Of a DNA stretch of 64,000 bases, positions 9,773 through 19,999 are shown piece by piece. The stretch comes from Pseudo-nitzschia pungens. Its lineage: Eukaryota > Bacillariophyta > Bacillariophyceae > Bacillariales > Bacillariaceae. The position numbers and the translations under genes are program-made. The notes under the pieces were generated by a model, which worked only from the letters and a program-made list of their open reading frames with translations, ran no database searches and had not been told where the DNA came from. Each line of letters opens with the position of its first letter. Positions within the stretch are counted from its first letter, which is position 1. Where the stretch lies: assembly GCA_037355855.1 (NCBI GenBank), contig CM074759.1, positions 3,596,001 to 3,660,000 of the forward strand. The letters run 5' to 3'.

Positions 9773-12700
9773 AACGACGGCCGGTGCCCGAAATTAAGTA
9801 AGGTTGGCCGGCTATTGTACCAGATGGATCTGCCGCGCGCGCGCCCGAGTCCTGAGGGACAGTGCGAGCTGGACAGCCACGCCGATACGACTGCCGCCGG
9901 TTCCAATATGATCTTGCTTGAAGACCAAGTCGTCAGCCACGTCGATGTTCATCCTTTTTCGCCTGAGCTCGAGCCTATCAAGAACATTCCTATTGGGACC
10001 TGTGTTACGGCCTACACAGATACCGACGGGAAAGTTTGGTTGATTTATTTCCACGAAGCCCTATATTTTGGCGACAAGTTGTCCCACAGCTTGATTTGTC
10101 CGAATCAGGTACGGGACTGTCATCCCAATCGTGTCAGCGAAGCGCCCCGCCAGTACGATGAACAGTCCAGTCACTCCATCCATATTGACAATACCGATCC
10201 TGAAGATCCCCATGCGGGCCACACCCTCGACATCAAGCTCCTGCTTGATGGGGTCGTGTCCTATTTCCCTTCCCGCAAGCCAACCAAGCATGAGATGGCT
10301 ACATGCGATCATGTCGTTGCTACCCGAGACTCCCCTTGGGATCCGAAGAGCAAGAAGTTCGAGCAAGCCGAAGAAGCCATCGACGGATCTCATCCGTTGA
10401 ATCCTACGCTGTCTGTCCTTCGCGCGGGGACGCCCCATGCGCCCGCGCCGACCACGAAGCAGTCCAAGAGGTCCAAGACGAACAAGCGCAAGTTGGAGCC
10501 CGTCGAAACACAGTCTAATTTCAGTCCCCATTTGTACGACGACCCTCTTCGGAGCGACGAGCTGATCCTGCCACAGCATGATTGCTATGAGAAGTACAAG
10601 CTGCGGAGCCTTCAGCAACTCTGCACACGCCGTGACCTGACCCCATGTGCGATTGCATCCGACTCTCGTCTGGATGCACGACTATCTTCTCTCTTTTCGG
10701 GCGATTCATTGAAGACTTGCGGGGACGATGATGTAGACGAGGATGCAACAGTACCAAGTCTTACAATCAACGCCATGCATACCCCGTTGTACGAGCGCGC
10801 CTACACCGATGGACGCGAGCGCTTCGAATTGGATCCCCGTCACAGTTCTCCCGTCTGCTTGTCTGCCGTTTACAAGCATGTTCGATGGGACGATGCAGTC
10901 GAACCAGTCGATCCCGAGCTCGACACTATCGCCAGACGAGCCAAGTGGGGTCCGACGATTGACACCGAACGATACTGCAAGATCGACTCCGACCGTCTGT
11001 CCAAGATTTGGGATGTATCTCCGAGAAAGGCTGCGGATACCCTTCGAGTCACGACGCAGAAAGGGTTCCGTAACCCTATGCATCCCCTTGTCCGCCGATT
11101 GCCAACGCAGAGCTTCAGAAACAAGCGCATCGCGGCTGGCAAATGGTACACCGACACCTGGATGGCAAAGGTCCCGAGCATCATGCGACAAGATTCAGCC
11201 GCCCAAGTTTTCAGTAATGGTAAGGGCTACGACGAGTTCATACCTATACAGGGCAAGAAGCAAGCGTATGAAGGACTGAAGATTTTCATCCACGACGTCG
11301 GCATTCCCGAGCATTTGATATCTGATGGCGCTCGAGAGCAAGGAGCCCCTGGTACCTACAAGACTCCATGGAATAAGGTCGTCAGCAAAAACCATATCCA
11401 CCAGACCTTTATCCAGCCAAGATGCCCCTTCCAGAATCGCGCGGAGCTCAGCATCGGCCATATCAGCAGAAGCATCCGCAAGAAGACGGCTCGGAAGCGA
11501 TCCCCCAAGCGCCTGTGGGCTTTCTGCGGAGAGCTCGTCGCTGCCATCCGACAGCGCACGGCTTCCAGTGATCCTACGATGATGGGTCGAACGCCGTTCG
11601 AAATTGTACATGGGTACATGCCTGACATATCTCTGTACCAAGCCCATGAATGGTATGATTTCGTCTATTGGGTTGATCTCTCTGATGGGACCGAGAAGCT
11701 GGGACGATGGCTCGGCCCGTGCGGTGACCGATTCGGAGGCGGAGACTGCCACTGGATCCTGAACGAGGCGGCCATGCCGGTAAGCACTAACACAGTCCGT
11801 GCTGTTACTGAAGAAGAATGGCGTTCCCATGACGTCAAGCGCTATATGGACTCATTTGACCAAGCAGTGGAATCCAAGATCGGGGACAAGGTTGAGGATA
11901 ACGACGCAAAGTTCCAAGCTACGTACCCTGATCCCCCTGCTGAGTTATTTGAGGGTCACCAAGAAAGGTGGGAGCTCGCCGAGCCGGAAGCCTCCATTCC
12001 GGATATTGACGATCTCATACCTGATGGGGATGACTATGATGAGTATATTGGTAACAATGTGATGATCCAGAAGGGCGACGAACGATTACGGTGTGTCGTG
12101 AAGAATCGTTCTGCTGATCTTAATGGCAATCCGATTGGTAAGAGGAATGATAACCCTATCCTTGATACCAGAATGTATGATCTGCAGTTTCCAGATGGTT
12201 CCGTCGAGCAGTACACCGCCAATATTGTTGCTGAGAGCATGTACAGCGAAATCGACGACGACGGACGCATGTTTTCTCTACTGGACGAGATTATCGATCA
12301 CGAGAAGGACGGATCCGCCGTTAGGAAGCAAGATGCGACGATCACCAACAAGCATGGTCGCAAAGTCCCCAAGCCTACAACGAAGGGATGGCGATTGCTC
12401 GTCAGTTGGAAAGACGGAACCGAATCCTGGTGTAAGTTGAGCGATCTGAAAGAGTCCTTTCCTGTGCAGACCGCAGAGTACGCCATATCTGCCAAGATCT
12501 CGGATCAGCCAGCATTCCGATGGTGGATTCACCATGTACTACGAAGGAAGAAGCGAATCCTCAAAGCCACCAAGCGAAACAAGTACTGGGATCGGACCCA
12601 CAAGTTCGGAGTGGAGCTACCACATTCTATCCCTGAAGCCCTCGCCATCGACCGAAAGACGGGGACCGACTATTGGGAGAAGGCGATTGCGAAGGAGATG

Positions 12701-14326
12701 AGAAACAACGAGATGGCGTTCGAGTTTGACCCCAACTACACCGTCGAAGGTCTCAAGGCCGAAGGATTCAGCAAGATCACGACGCACATGATCTTTGATG
12801 TGAAGCTGGGGTCCCTGACGCGGAAAGCACGACTCGTCGCCGATGGCCATAAGGTACAAGCCACAGCCAAGGAACATACCTTCAGCAGTGTACCTAGCAG
12901 GGATTCAGTCCGTATCTTCTTCCTGTTGGCAGCGCTGAACAATCTGGACGTACTGTCTGCGGACATCCAGAATGCCTACCTTACAGCGCCGATCAAGAAG
13001 AAATATTATTTGGTTGCACGAGCTGAAGATGGTTTTCCCCCGCACTTGGTAGGACAGGTATGTAAGATCGTTCGAGCACTGTATGGACTCCCTGTTGCAG
13101 GCGCGTCGTTCCGATCCTATTTGACCAAGCACCTACGAACGCTAGGATATCAACCCTGTAAAGCTGATCCTGACGTTCATATGCGAGTGGAGACACGAAA
13201 AGACGGCTCTAGGTACTGGGCCTACCTGATTGCATACGTCGACGATATTATCTGTTGCAGTGAGGACCCTCGACGGCAGTTGGAAAGTATCGAGCAGCGC
13301 TTCACGCTGAAGGACGGGACTATAGAAGTTCCAACCCTATATCTGGGCGCTGATGTCCATTCGCATGTGGTCGAAGACGACCCAATTCCCAAGTGGGCGA
13401 TGTCCTCCGAGAAATATGCTAAGAAAGCCATCGACGCAGTAGAGAAGGAGCTTGGCACCGAGCAGTATGGTTACAAGCACCTTCCGAACAAGGTGTCTAC
13501 CCCGTTGACATCCGATTATCGTCCAGAAGTTGATGTAACCACCGAGCTGGATCCAAGCAAGCAGAACTACTACCAAGGATTGATTGGCGTCTTGAGATGG
13601 TTGTGTGAACTTGGAAGACTTGATTTGGTCATGCCTGTATCCCTCATGTCCAGGTACCTAGCCCAAGCAAGAACAGGGCATTTGAACCAAGTATTGCACA
13701 TGTTTGCCTATCTCAAGGCGCACGCTCGATCCAAGCTAGTATTTGACGAGACGCGTCCTGAAGTGGATGAAACCAGATTCCCCGACTGTGATTGGAGTGA
13801 GTTCTATCCAGATGCCAAGGAGGTATTGCCACCGGATGCTCCTGAACCCCTTGGGAAAGCAGTGATTATGAGTTGTTTTGTCGATGCGGATCATGCCGGA
13901 TGCAAAGCAACAAGAAGGTCCCATACCGGAATTATCATCTTTGTAAACAGAGCCCCTATCCTGTGGTTCAGCAAACGCCAGACCACTGTCGAGACGTCAA
14001 CCTTTGGTTCTGAGATAGTGGCATTGCGGATTGCCATTGAACTGATTGAGGGTCTCAGGTACAAGCTCCGGATGATGGGCGTTCCTATTGAAGGTCCTAC
14101 GAATGTGTACTGTGATAACGAGTCTGTTGTCAAAAATACTACCAGACCAGAGAGCCCTTGCAACAAGAAGCACAACAGCGTCGCATACCACAAGGCGCGC
14201 GAGTCTATTGCTGCTGGAACAATTCGAATTGCAAAGGAGCCTGGTGAGACCAATATTGCCGACTTATTCACCAAGCTATTGAATGGTCCAGCTTTGAAAG
14301 AACACTGCGCTCGATGCATGTGGTAA
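9773..14326 (+). CDS. CO1 pol polyprotein (PR-IN-RT-RH), Ty1/copia
   Basis: Intact polyprotein, 1,503 aa if begun at the ATG at 9815; the frame is already open from the codon after the gag TGA. Order: protease with CELDSHADTTAAGS near residue 27; integrase core with WYTDTWMAK, HLISDGAREQ and FQNRAELSIGH supplying the D-D-E residues (about residues 450-560); reverse transcriptase with LSADIQNAYL and the catalytic AYVDDIICC (about 1040-1145); RNase H with FVDADHAGCKATRRSHTG (about 1355) and a C-terminal NIADLFTKLL. Integrase before RT defines Ty1/copia, and the DSHADT protease motif is typical of diatom CoDi elements as far as I recall. With nearly identical LTRs and open gag and pol, this copy looks competent for transposition. 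Confidence 0.95.
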   Translation, partial: NDGRCPKLSKVGRLLYQMDLPRARPSPEGQCELDSHADTTAAGSNMILLEDQVVSHVDVHPFSPELEPIKNIPIGTCVTAYTDTDGKVWLIYFHEALYFGDKLSHSLICPNQVRDCHPNRVSEAPRQYDEQSSHSIHIDNTDPEDPHAGHTLDIKLLLDGVVSYFPSRKPTKHEMATCDHVVATRDSPWDPKSKKFEQAEEAIDGSHPLNPTLSVLRAGTPHAPAPTTKQSKRSKTNKRKLEPVETQSNFSPHLYDDPLRSDELILPQHDCYEKYKLRSLQQLCTRRDLTPCAIASDSRLDARLSSLFSGDSLKTCGDDDVDEDATVPSLTINAMHTPLYERAYTDGRERFELDPRHSSPVCLSAVYKHVRWDDAVEPVDPELDTIARRAKWGPTIDTERYCKIDSDRLSKIWDVSPRKAADTLRVTTQKGFRNPMHPLVRRLPTQSFRNKRIAAGKWYTDTWMAKVPSIMRQDSAAQVFSNGKGYDEFIPIQGKKQAYEGLKIFIHDVGIPEHLISDGAREQGAPGTYKTPWNKVVSKNHIHQTFIQPRCPFQNRAELSIGHISRSIRKKTARKRSPKRLWAFCGELVAAIRQRTASSDPTMMGRTPFEIVHGYMPDISLYQAHEWYDFVYWVDLSDGTEKLGRWLGPCGDRFGGGDCHWILNEAAMPVSTNTVRAVTEEEWRSHDVKRYMDSFDQAVESKIGDKVEDNDAKFQATYPDPPAELFEGHQERWELAEPEASIPDIDDLIPDGDDYDEYIGNNVMIQKGDERLRCVVKNRSADLNGNPIGKRNDNPILDTRMYDLQFPDGSVEQYTANIVAESMYSEIDDDGRMFSLLDEIIDHEKDGSAVRKQDATITNKHGRKVPKPTTKGWRLLVSWKDGTESWCKLSDLKESFPVQTAEYAISAKISDQPAFRWWIHHVLRRKKRILKATKRNKYWDRTHKFGVELPHSIPEALAIDRKTGTDYWEKAIAKEMRNNEMAFEFDPNYTVEGLKAEGFSKITTHMIFDVKLGSLTRKARLVADGHKVQATAKEHTFSSVPSRDSVRIFFLLAALNNLDVLSADIQNAYLTAPIKKKYYLVARAEDGFPPHLVGQVCKIVRALYGLPVAGASFRSYLTKHLRTLGYQPCKADPDVHMRVETRKDGSRYWAYLIAYVDDIICCSEDPRRQLESIEQRFTLKDGTIEVPTLYLGADVHSHVVEDDPIPKWAMSSEKYAKKAIDAVEKELGTEQYGYKHLPNKVSTPLTSDYRPEVDVTTELDPSKQNYYQGLIGVLRWLCELGRLDLVMPVSLMSRYLAQARTGHLNQVLHMFAYLKAHARSKLVFDETRPEVDETRFPDCDWSEFYPDAKEVLPPDAPEPLGKAVIMSCFVDADHAGCKATRRSHTGIIIFVNRAPILWFSKRQTTVETSTFGSEIVALRIAIELIEGLRYKLRMMGVPIEGPTNVYCDNESVVKNTTRPESPCNKKHNSVAYHKARESIAAGTIRIAKEPGETNIADLFTKLLNGPALKEHCARCMW

Positions 14327-14935
14327 ATTGCTCTAGCTGCATTATTTGGGGTACCTTTGGTCCCTGACAAGCAGCTCGGACGCAGCAGATTTTCGATCGA
14401 AGCGATTTCGTTTTTTTTGGGAGCAGTCGATTTCGAATTTCGAACGCAGTCGACAGCGAATTACGGATTTCGATTACGAGTTTATCGATCGCTTCGATTC
14501 GGTTTCGAATGCAACCTTGTTTCGGACGCAACCTCTGTCCGAACGCAACAGATTTCGATCCGACCTGATCCTATGTTATATTTGGGAGTCTCCGGTACAC
14601 CGGTTCCGGGGACTATAAACTTGAAAGACAATAGGCTGATTGATCTCCTTGTTCGTGTCAAGGAGTGGAACCAAGGGCAAAACGTCCTCCGGTCCGACCC
14701 CCCTTTTTTTTGAACTACGAATCAGCCGGGCCTCTGATAGAAGAACTGCAATATTTGGTGCAGTTTGATCTCTGACAAGTTACATGGAAGCATCCCTGAA
14801 TTCTGTTATGATCCATCCAAGTGTCCTGCTACAACAAGCAAGAGTATTGGTGTCCTCCTGGGAGTATCTGTTTCCGGGGACTGGTATAGTTGCTCAGTTG
14901 CTCATACAGGATCACTGGCATGAATCACGGGGACT
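14327..14935 (+). other. CO1 3' untranslated region with polypurine tract
   Basis: No gene. The first 270 bases contain many degenerate copies of TTTCGATT or TTCGATC, a pattern also seen in CO2 (32720-32900). Just before the right LTR is CACGGGGACT, whose GGGGA is the probable polypurine tract and is identical in CO2. Confidence 0.55.
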
Positions 14936-15870
14936 ATGAAGATATTCATGGTGGTGCTATGATCTGTGCTAGCAAGACTCCTGTGTAGAAGGGCTACTGG
15001 GTCTACAGTCGGCAACACCCAGTAACTGACTAACAGGTGCTGAGCTGAGTGCTAGAGCTGTGTGCTAATTGCTAGCATACAAGCTCAGCAACAGGCTTAG
15101 CAACAGGCTTAGCAACAGGCTTAGCAACAGGCTTAGCAGCAGGCTTAGCAGCAGACCTATCCTGTTTAGTATGGATGCTAGCAGAATTTACTAGGGTCGC
15201 CGCGTACGATTTGTACCAATCGTACGTACCCCAAGTAAAGCACCTTTTATGGTGTAGCTAAATGCTACAGGGTTAGGGTTGCTAAGGCTGCGAGATACTG
15301 AAAGATGCTAGCCTACCATGGTACCATGCTAAGATACCGTGCTACCGCCGGGGCCAGGTCATTGGTGTATAATATGTACCATGACTGGATGCCCGGCCCA
15401 AACAGTTACCCAACGCGCTAGCATAAGCGAGCTAGCGCTAGCACACGATTCGGTCTAATTAATCGGAGATACCTACGATACTCCGATACGGTACGCTACT
15501 CGTAGGATACAGTACCAGAGCTACAGGAGTTCTGTTATTATACGAGTTAGCGAGTTAGCGAATCGCTGTCACGATACAGAGCTGAGCGCTTTGGCTCAGC
15601 TCCTTTCACTCTTTCTTTTATGCTCTAAAATAAACACACCTATCATGCCCTCCTTTCGATCGATTCCGATGTACCTCTAGGGAAGTGCCTTGTATTGCTT
15701 GAGCGTATGCAATAGACCTTGAACAGTCCACTGTAGACTCACGATTTGCCAGAACTTTATGTATTATCGTTGTTAAGGTTTTTGCCCTATTTTTAGTACA
15801 CAGTACAAGACGTTTATCTACGAGGCGATTCAAGTTACACGAAGACCGCTGACGAGCGGATATCAACACA
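14936..15870 (+). repeat. CO1 3' LTR (935 bp)
   Basis: Same length as the left LTR with one visible substitution. It is followed by the second CTGGT target copy (15871-15875), after which the LINE ORF resumes. Confidence 0.95.
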
Positions 15871-15875
15871 CTGGT

Positions 15876-17007
15876 GGATGCACTGCTTGCTGAAGGCAAG
15901 CCTCACAACCAGAATGCTTCTCAGATTCGTGCCAGGATGCGCAGGGAATGGCTTCAAAGAGAGCTTGGCTTCGCTGCTCGGTCTATTCGGGGACGTGTCA
16001 ACAAGTCAGCAGTCTTGCGAGCTATTGCAGTTGGCCATGATGGTGTTGAACAGGTCTTGGAGTCTCAGCCTACTATGGTACCAGCTATGGCTGAATCCAA
16101 TGTCAGGCGTCAACAGCAGTGTCTTGGCACTCCTTCCATGCATCCCTCCTTCATTCAAGATTTCGGATATCTAGGCACTGCCCATGCTTCTGCTCAAGTT
16201 CTTGATGGCACATATAATCCTCCTCCTGCCACTGACAAATACCTTTCTGAATTTCTTTCCTGTCTCAAAGTCCCTGACTCTATACTGAATTTGCCCCCCT
16301 TTGACTATTCAGTGTGTCCAGCTGACAATGCTGCTGCCTGGAAACGCCAGAGGGAACGCACAGCAAGTGAACCTTCTTGTTTGAGTTTTGCCCACCACAA
16401 GGCTTTTGCCCTTGATCCCCAGCTGAACAAGTTTGACACTCTCCTGAGATCCGTCCCATTGATTGTTGGCTTCTCTCCTTCTGCTTGGCAGGTCATCACT
16501 GATGTTGAGATCTTCAAGAAACCTGGTGAATATAGAGTGGATAAGATGAGGCTTATCCAGTTGATGTCTCCTGAGTTCCAAATCAACAACAAGATGATTG
16601 GCAGACGCATTCTTGCCCATGCTGAACGTGCCAATGCAGTGGCTGTTGATCAACATGGTAGCAGGAAACACCACAAGGCCATCAACACCTGCCTGAACAA
16701 GAAGCTCATCTGTGATGTGTTGCGGCAGAAGCGCAGATCTGGTGCTGTTGCTATGAATGATGCCAAGGGCTGTTATGATAGGATATCTCATCCCATTGCA
16801 GGTCTCACTCTCCAGAGCTTTGGGGTTCCTGGACATGTGTGTGAAGTTCTTCTGTCTACTCTGCAACATGCCAAGCACCACATCAAAACTGGTTTTGGTC
16901 GGTCAGGCCCTGTGTATGGTGATGAACCTGTTCCCCTCAGTGGTTGTGGCCAAGGCAATGGTATTGGTCCAACTCTTTGGGCTTTGGTGTCAACAATTGT
17001 CTTCTGA
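15876..17007 (+). CDS. LN1 ORF2, reverse transcriptase N-terminal half
   Basis: Continuation of the LINE polyprotein after CO1. It carries the fingers/palm of a non-LTR reverse transcriptase: a conserved block around INNKMIGRRILAHAERANAV, motif A AVAMNDAKGCYDRIS (first catalytic Asp) and motif B LSGCGQGNGIGPTLW. The frame then meets TGA at 17005-17007, between motif B and the FVDD active-site motif. The next codons are ATG ATG in the same frame, and homology to RT continues. The stop is inside the catalytic domain, so unless it is read through this copy cannot make a working RT. I read it as a nonsense mutation in an old copy. Confidence 0.85.
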
Positions 17008-19020
17008 ATGATGCAACAGGCTGGGCATGGTGTCCATCTTATCACTTCATTGTCACTGCAACTGGTTTCTCTTGTGGGTTTTGCCTTTGTGGATGACACA
17101 GATTTGTTTTGTGCTGGCTCTGCTTCCTCAACATCTGGTGAGGAATTGGCTGTTGATTTTCAGGAAGCTCTTGACCGATGGGCTGGAGGGATTATTGCCA
17201 CTGGTGGTGCTATTGAACCTGCCAAATCCTTCTGTTATTTGATTGATTTCAAATGGAATGGATCCGGTTGGGACTATCGCTCAATTGCTGACATGCCCGG
17301 TGACTTCTCTGTTGCTGACAAAAATGGCAATCGAGCTACCCTGGATCGGTTTGAAGTTGACCATGCTGACAAGACCCTTGGGGTTTTTATCTCCATGGAT
17401 GGCAATGAGGAAGCACAGATTGCTCACATGAAGTCCCAGTCTCAGTCTTTTGGCTCTCAACTCAAGGCTTCCAAGTGTGAGAAGCGCGCATCCCTCTACA
17501 CCTTCAAGTATTCTTTCATGGAGAGTGGTACTGCCAGTGCTGTATGTGATGGTTCATTTGATCCGGACCTTCTCAGAGGAACTTCTGCTTTCATTCTGTC
17601 ACCCAATACCTCCACCAAGACTGCTTCATTGTTCCTCACAGGCTATAATTTTGTCAGTGGGTCCCCTGAGGACCAATCATCCTATAGGAGTGAACTGGCA
17701 GGCATCCTTGGGGTTCTCACCTGTTGCACTGCTCTGGTGAGTCTTTTTGATATTGCTTCTGGCTCTATCAACATTGCTCTGGATGGTGCCACAGCTCTCA
17801 AACAGGCTGAGGGATCATGGCCATTGGTTATTTCCCAGAAGTCTTTTGATTATGTTTATGTCATCAGAAACATGATTTCTGCCCTGCCAATCTCTGTGCA
17901 CTTTCAGTGGGTTCAGGGACATCAAGCTGGAATCTTTCTTGATTGGTGGGCCCTTCGCAATCATCAGGTTGACAGCATGGCAAAGGCATTTCTCTCTGTC
18001 CATAGAGCGTCTGCCCATCACTATCCCAGACTTGTGTTTGAGCCCTGGGCTTTTTCTCTCAATGGATGCAAGTGTTCAAGGTTTGATCAGAATGCTTTGC
18101 ATGTTGCCATTTCTGGTCCTCCTCTTCTTCAATATTGGCAGACCCACCATGATATTCCCATTCCACAACCTGTTTTGAGTTCCATCCATTGGTGTGCCCA
18201 TCTGTCTGCCTTCAAGCGTCTACCTCCTGGCATGCAAAGGTGGTTTGTCAAATTTGCTTCTGGCAGTATTGGTGTTGGCAACCAACTACTTCACTACCAG
18301 TATCAGGATCACTCCAGGTGCCCATTGTGTGATGCAGACAACGAGAAGGTTTCTCATGTGCTCTCCTGCAAGGACACTGGGGCAGTACAGCATAGTGTGT
18401 CAGCTTTCAAGGGACCACTGCAGAAGAGGCTTGAAGTTGAACAAACTGATCCATCATTGGTTGCTGCCATTGTGGATCTTCTCACCAGAGTTCGGAAGGA
18501 CCAGAACATCTATCCCTCATCTTACTCCATTGCAATTGCTTCAGCTGTCAGAGCACAGAGGACAATTGGTTGGCACAACTGGCTTCTGGGTAGGTGGTCT
18601 CCTCGCTGGTACCAAATCCAGGCTGACTACTACTCCCACATTGGAAGCAAGCGCTCTCCCAAACGTTGGGCTACAGCTATCATCCATCAGTTCTTTCTTA
18701 CCTCCTGGGATCTTTGGACCTATAGGAATGAACGACTCCATGGTCCTGGGGGCACTCTTGATGCTGAACAACACCAATCTCTTGATGCTTCCATCACCTC
18801 TGAATTGGCAATTGGTGCAGCTGGTGCACTCCCCCAGTCACACTCCCTTTTACAAACCCCTTTCCAAGTCCTACAAGGTTACACCCTGACTGCCAAGAGG
18901 CAGTGGCTTGCAACCATCCACCTTGCCAGGAAGCAATATGCAGCACCTGTCCAACCAGTGCAGCCATATCAACGAGAGGCTGCTCTCCTCAGAGCCTGGC
19001 TTACTGGACCTCAGGGTTGA
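17008..19020 (+). CDS. LN1 ORF2, RT catalytic motif, RNase H and zinc knuckle
   Basis: C-terminal part of the LINE polyprotein in the same frame as the preceding RT half. FVDDTDLFCAG (about residue 27) is the RT active-site motif C. After a short segment an RNase H domain follows: CDGSFDPD (about 180), SSYRSELAGI (about 224), ALDGATAL (about 257) and WVQGHQ ... DWWALRNHQVDSMAK (about 302-325). Near residue 437 CPLCDADNEKVSHVLSC forms a C-x2-C-x8-H-x4-C zinc knuckle, common at the ends of LINE ORF2 proteins. The stretch between motif C and RNase H (about 150 aa) seems short for RT thumb plus linker, so an internal in-frame deletion near residue 160 is likely (inference). Confidence 0.82.
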   Translation: MMQQAGHGVHLITSLSLQLVSLVGFAFVDDTDLFCAGSASSTSGEELAVDFQEALDRWAGGIIATGGAIEPAKSFCYLIDFKWNGSGWDYRSIADMPGDFSVADKNGNRATLDRFEVDHADKTLGVFISMDGNEEAQIAHMKSQSQSFGSQLKASKCEKRASLYTFKYSFMESGTASAVCDGSFDPDLLRGTSAFILSPNTSTKTASLFLTGYNFVSGSPEDQSSYRSELAGILGVLTCCTALVSLFDIASGSINIALDGATALKQAEGSWPLVISQKSFDYVYVIRNMISALPISVHFQWVQGHQAGIFLDWWALRNHQVDSMAKAFLSVHRASAHHYPRLVFEPWAFSLNGCKCSRFDQNALHVAISGPPLLQYWQTHHDIPIPQPVLSSIHWCAHLSAFKRLPPGMQRWFVKFASGSIGVGNQLLHYQYQDHSRCPLCDADNEKVSHVLSCKDTGAVQHSVSAFKGPLQKRLEVEQTDPSLVAAIVDLLTRVRKDQNIYPSSYSIAIASAVRAQRTIGWHNWLLGRWSPRWYQIQADYYSHIGSKRSPKRWATAIIHQFFLTSWDLWTYRNERLHGPGGTLDAEQHQSLDASITSELAIGAAGALPQSHSLLQTPFQVLQGYTLTAKRQWLATIHLARKQYAAPVQPVQPYQREAALLRAWLTGPQG

Positions 19021-19320
19021 TTCCACTTTGTACCTTGGTTTTGTCTTCTGTTCCTGCTTCTCATCCTGTCATTTACCTTTTGATACTGGATCTTATCCCA
19101 ATATCTCCATTCCCATCTCACTTTCTCTCAGGTCCCTATTTTGTGGGACTTGTTTGTCTTTTTCCCTGCTTGATGTTCAAGGTTTGTTTGAAAAATTTGT
19201 CGTTCTACCACTTGGGGTCCTGACTCTATGATGGAGGCGACGTTAAAGTCTGGTTACAGACTGAGTAATTTAGTTTCACCTTTGGTGATTAAAGTTATTT
19301 AAATAAGTATATTATATTAT
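19021..19320 (+). repeat. LN1 3' UTR and 3' tail
   Basis: Non-coding 3' end of the LINE. It contains hairpin 1, AGTCTG/CAGACT with a GTTA loop (19247-19262), and hairpin 2, TCACC/GGTGA with a TTT loop (19276-19288), and ends in a TATTATAT-type repeat. From about 19140 the sequence is recognisably homologous to the end of element SG (51865-52070), on the same strand. Such shared ends are known to be what LINE RTs recognise. Confidence 0.75.
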
Positions 19321-19360
19321 ATTGTGCGTTTTTGCGTTTTTCTATTTTCCGACCGCTCCT

Positions 19361-19679
19361 TGAACATGGTTGATTTATTTTTTTTTGGAATTTAAATTTT
19401 TCTCCCCCTGCGGTTAAATAAAAATCCCAGTACATCGTATCACTGAAACATCAGCCCTCTTGAGTGTCAAAGTGACACCTGGGGTCACTTTGACCCCCAA
19501 AAGTGTCAGCAAGTGTCAAGTGTCAAAGTGACCCCGGGTGTCACTTTTACACTCGCAAGAGAAGTTTGGCACTACCAGTAAGTCTACGGTAAGTTGGTAG
19601 TAAATTCAAATTATTTTTTAAATCGATGGGGGGGGCGGGAATCATTATATTCCTCCAAAAAAAAAATCAACCATGTTCC
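19361..19679. mobile_element. MX: short palindromic inverted-repeat element
   Basis: Left end TGAACATGGTTGATTT and right end AAATCAACCATGTTCC are inverted copies, and the interior is non-coding. It contains a perfect 11-bp stem GTCAAAGTGAC/GTCACTTTGAC with a 7-nt loop (19466-19494), then further copies of the same words. About 320 bp with no ORF, so a MITE-like non-autonomous DNA element. Target duplication is unclear. Related words (GTGACCCC, GTGTCAGCAAR) recur near 43520-43600. Confidence 0.6.
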
Positions 19680-19827
19680 TGGTTCCTGGAACATGGTTGA
19701 TTTTTAGTTTTTGAAGGAGTTTTGAAATTCCCGGTCCTCCCCCCTCGCTAAAAATATTATGAGAATCGCGCGCCTTGCGCGATTTGAGAAATTATTTAAA
19801 AGAAATAATTTCCCGAAGTACCCAAAC

Positions 19828-19998
19828 TGGTGTCGACTGGTGTCGGCTGGTGTCGACTGGTGTCGACTGGTGTCGACTGGTGTCGACTGGTGTCGACTGG
19901 TGTCGACTGGTGTCAACTGGTGTCAACTGGTGTCAACTGGTGTCAACTGGTGTCGACTGGTGTCGACTGGTGTCGACTGGTGTCGACTGGTGTCATGA
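19828..19998. repeat. 10-bp minisatellite (CTGGTGTCGA)n
   Basis: About 17 tandem copies of a 10-bp unit with G/A variation at one position. Further copies flank CO2 at 20511-20546 and 34250-34281. CO2 landed inside such a copy, with CGACT duplicated. Long open frames on both strands here are a by-product of the repeat. Confidence 0.92.
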
Positions 19999-19999
19999 C

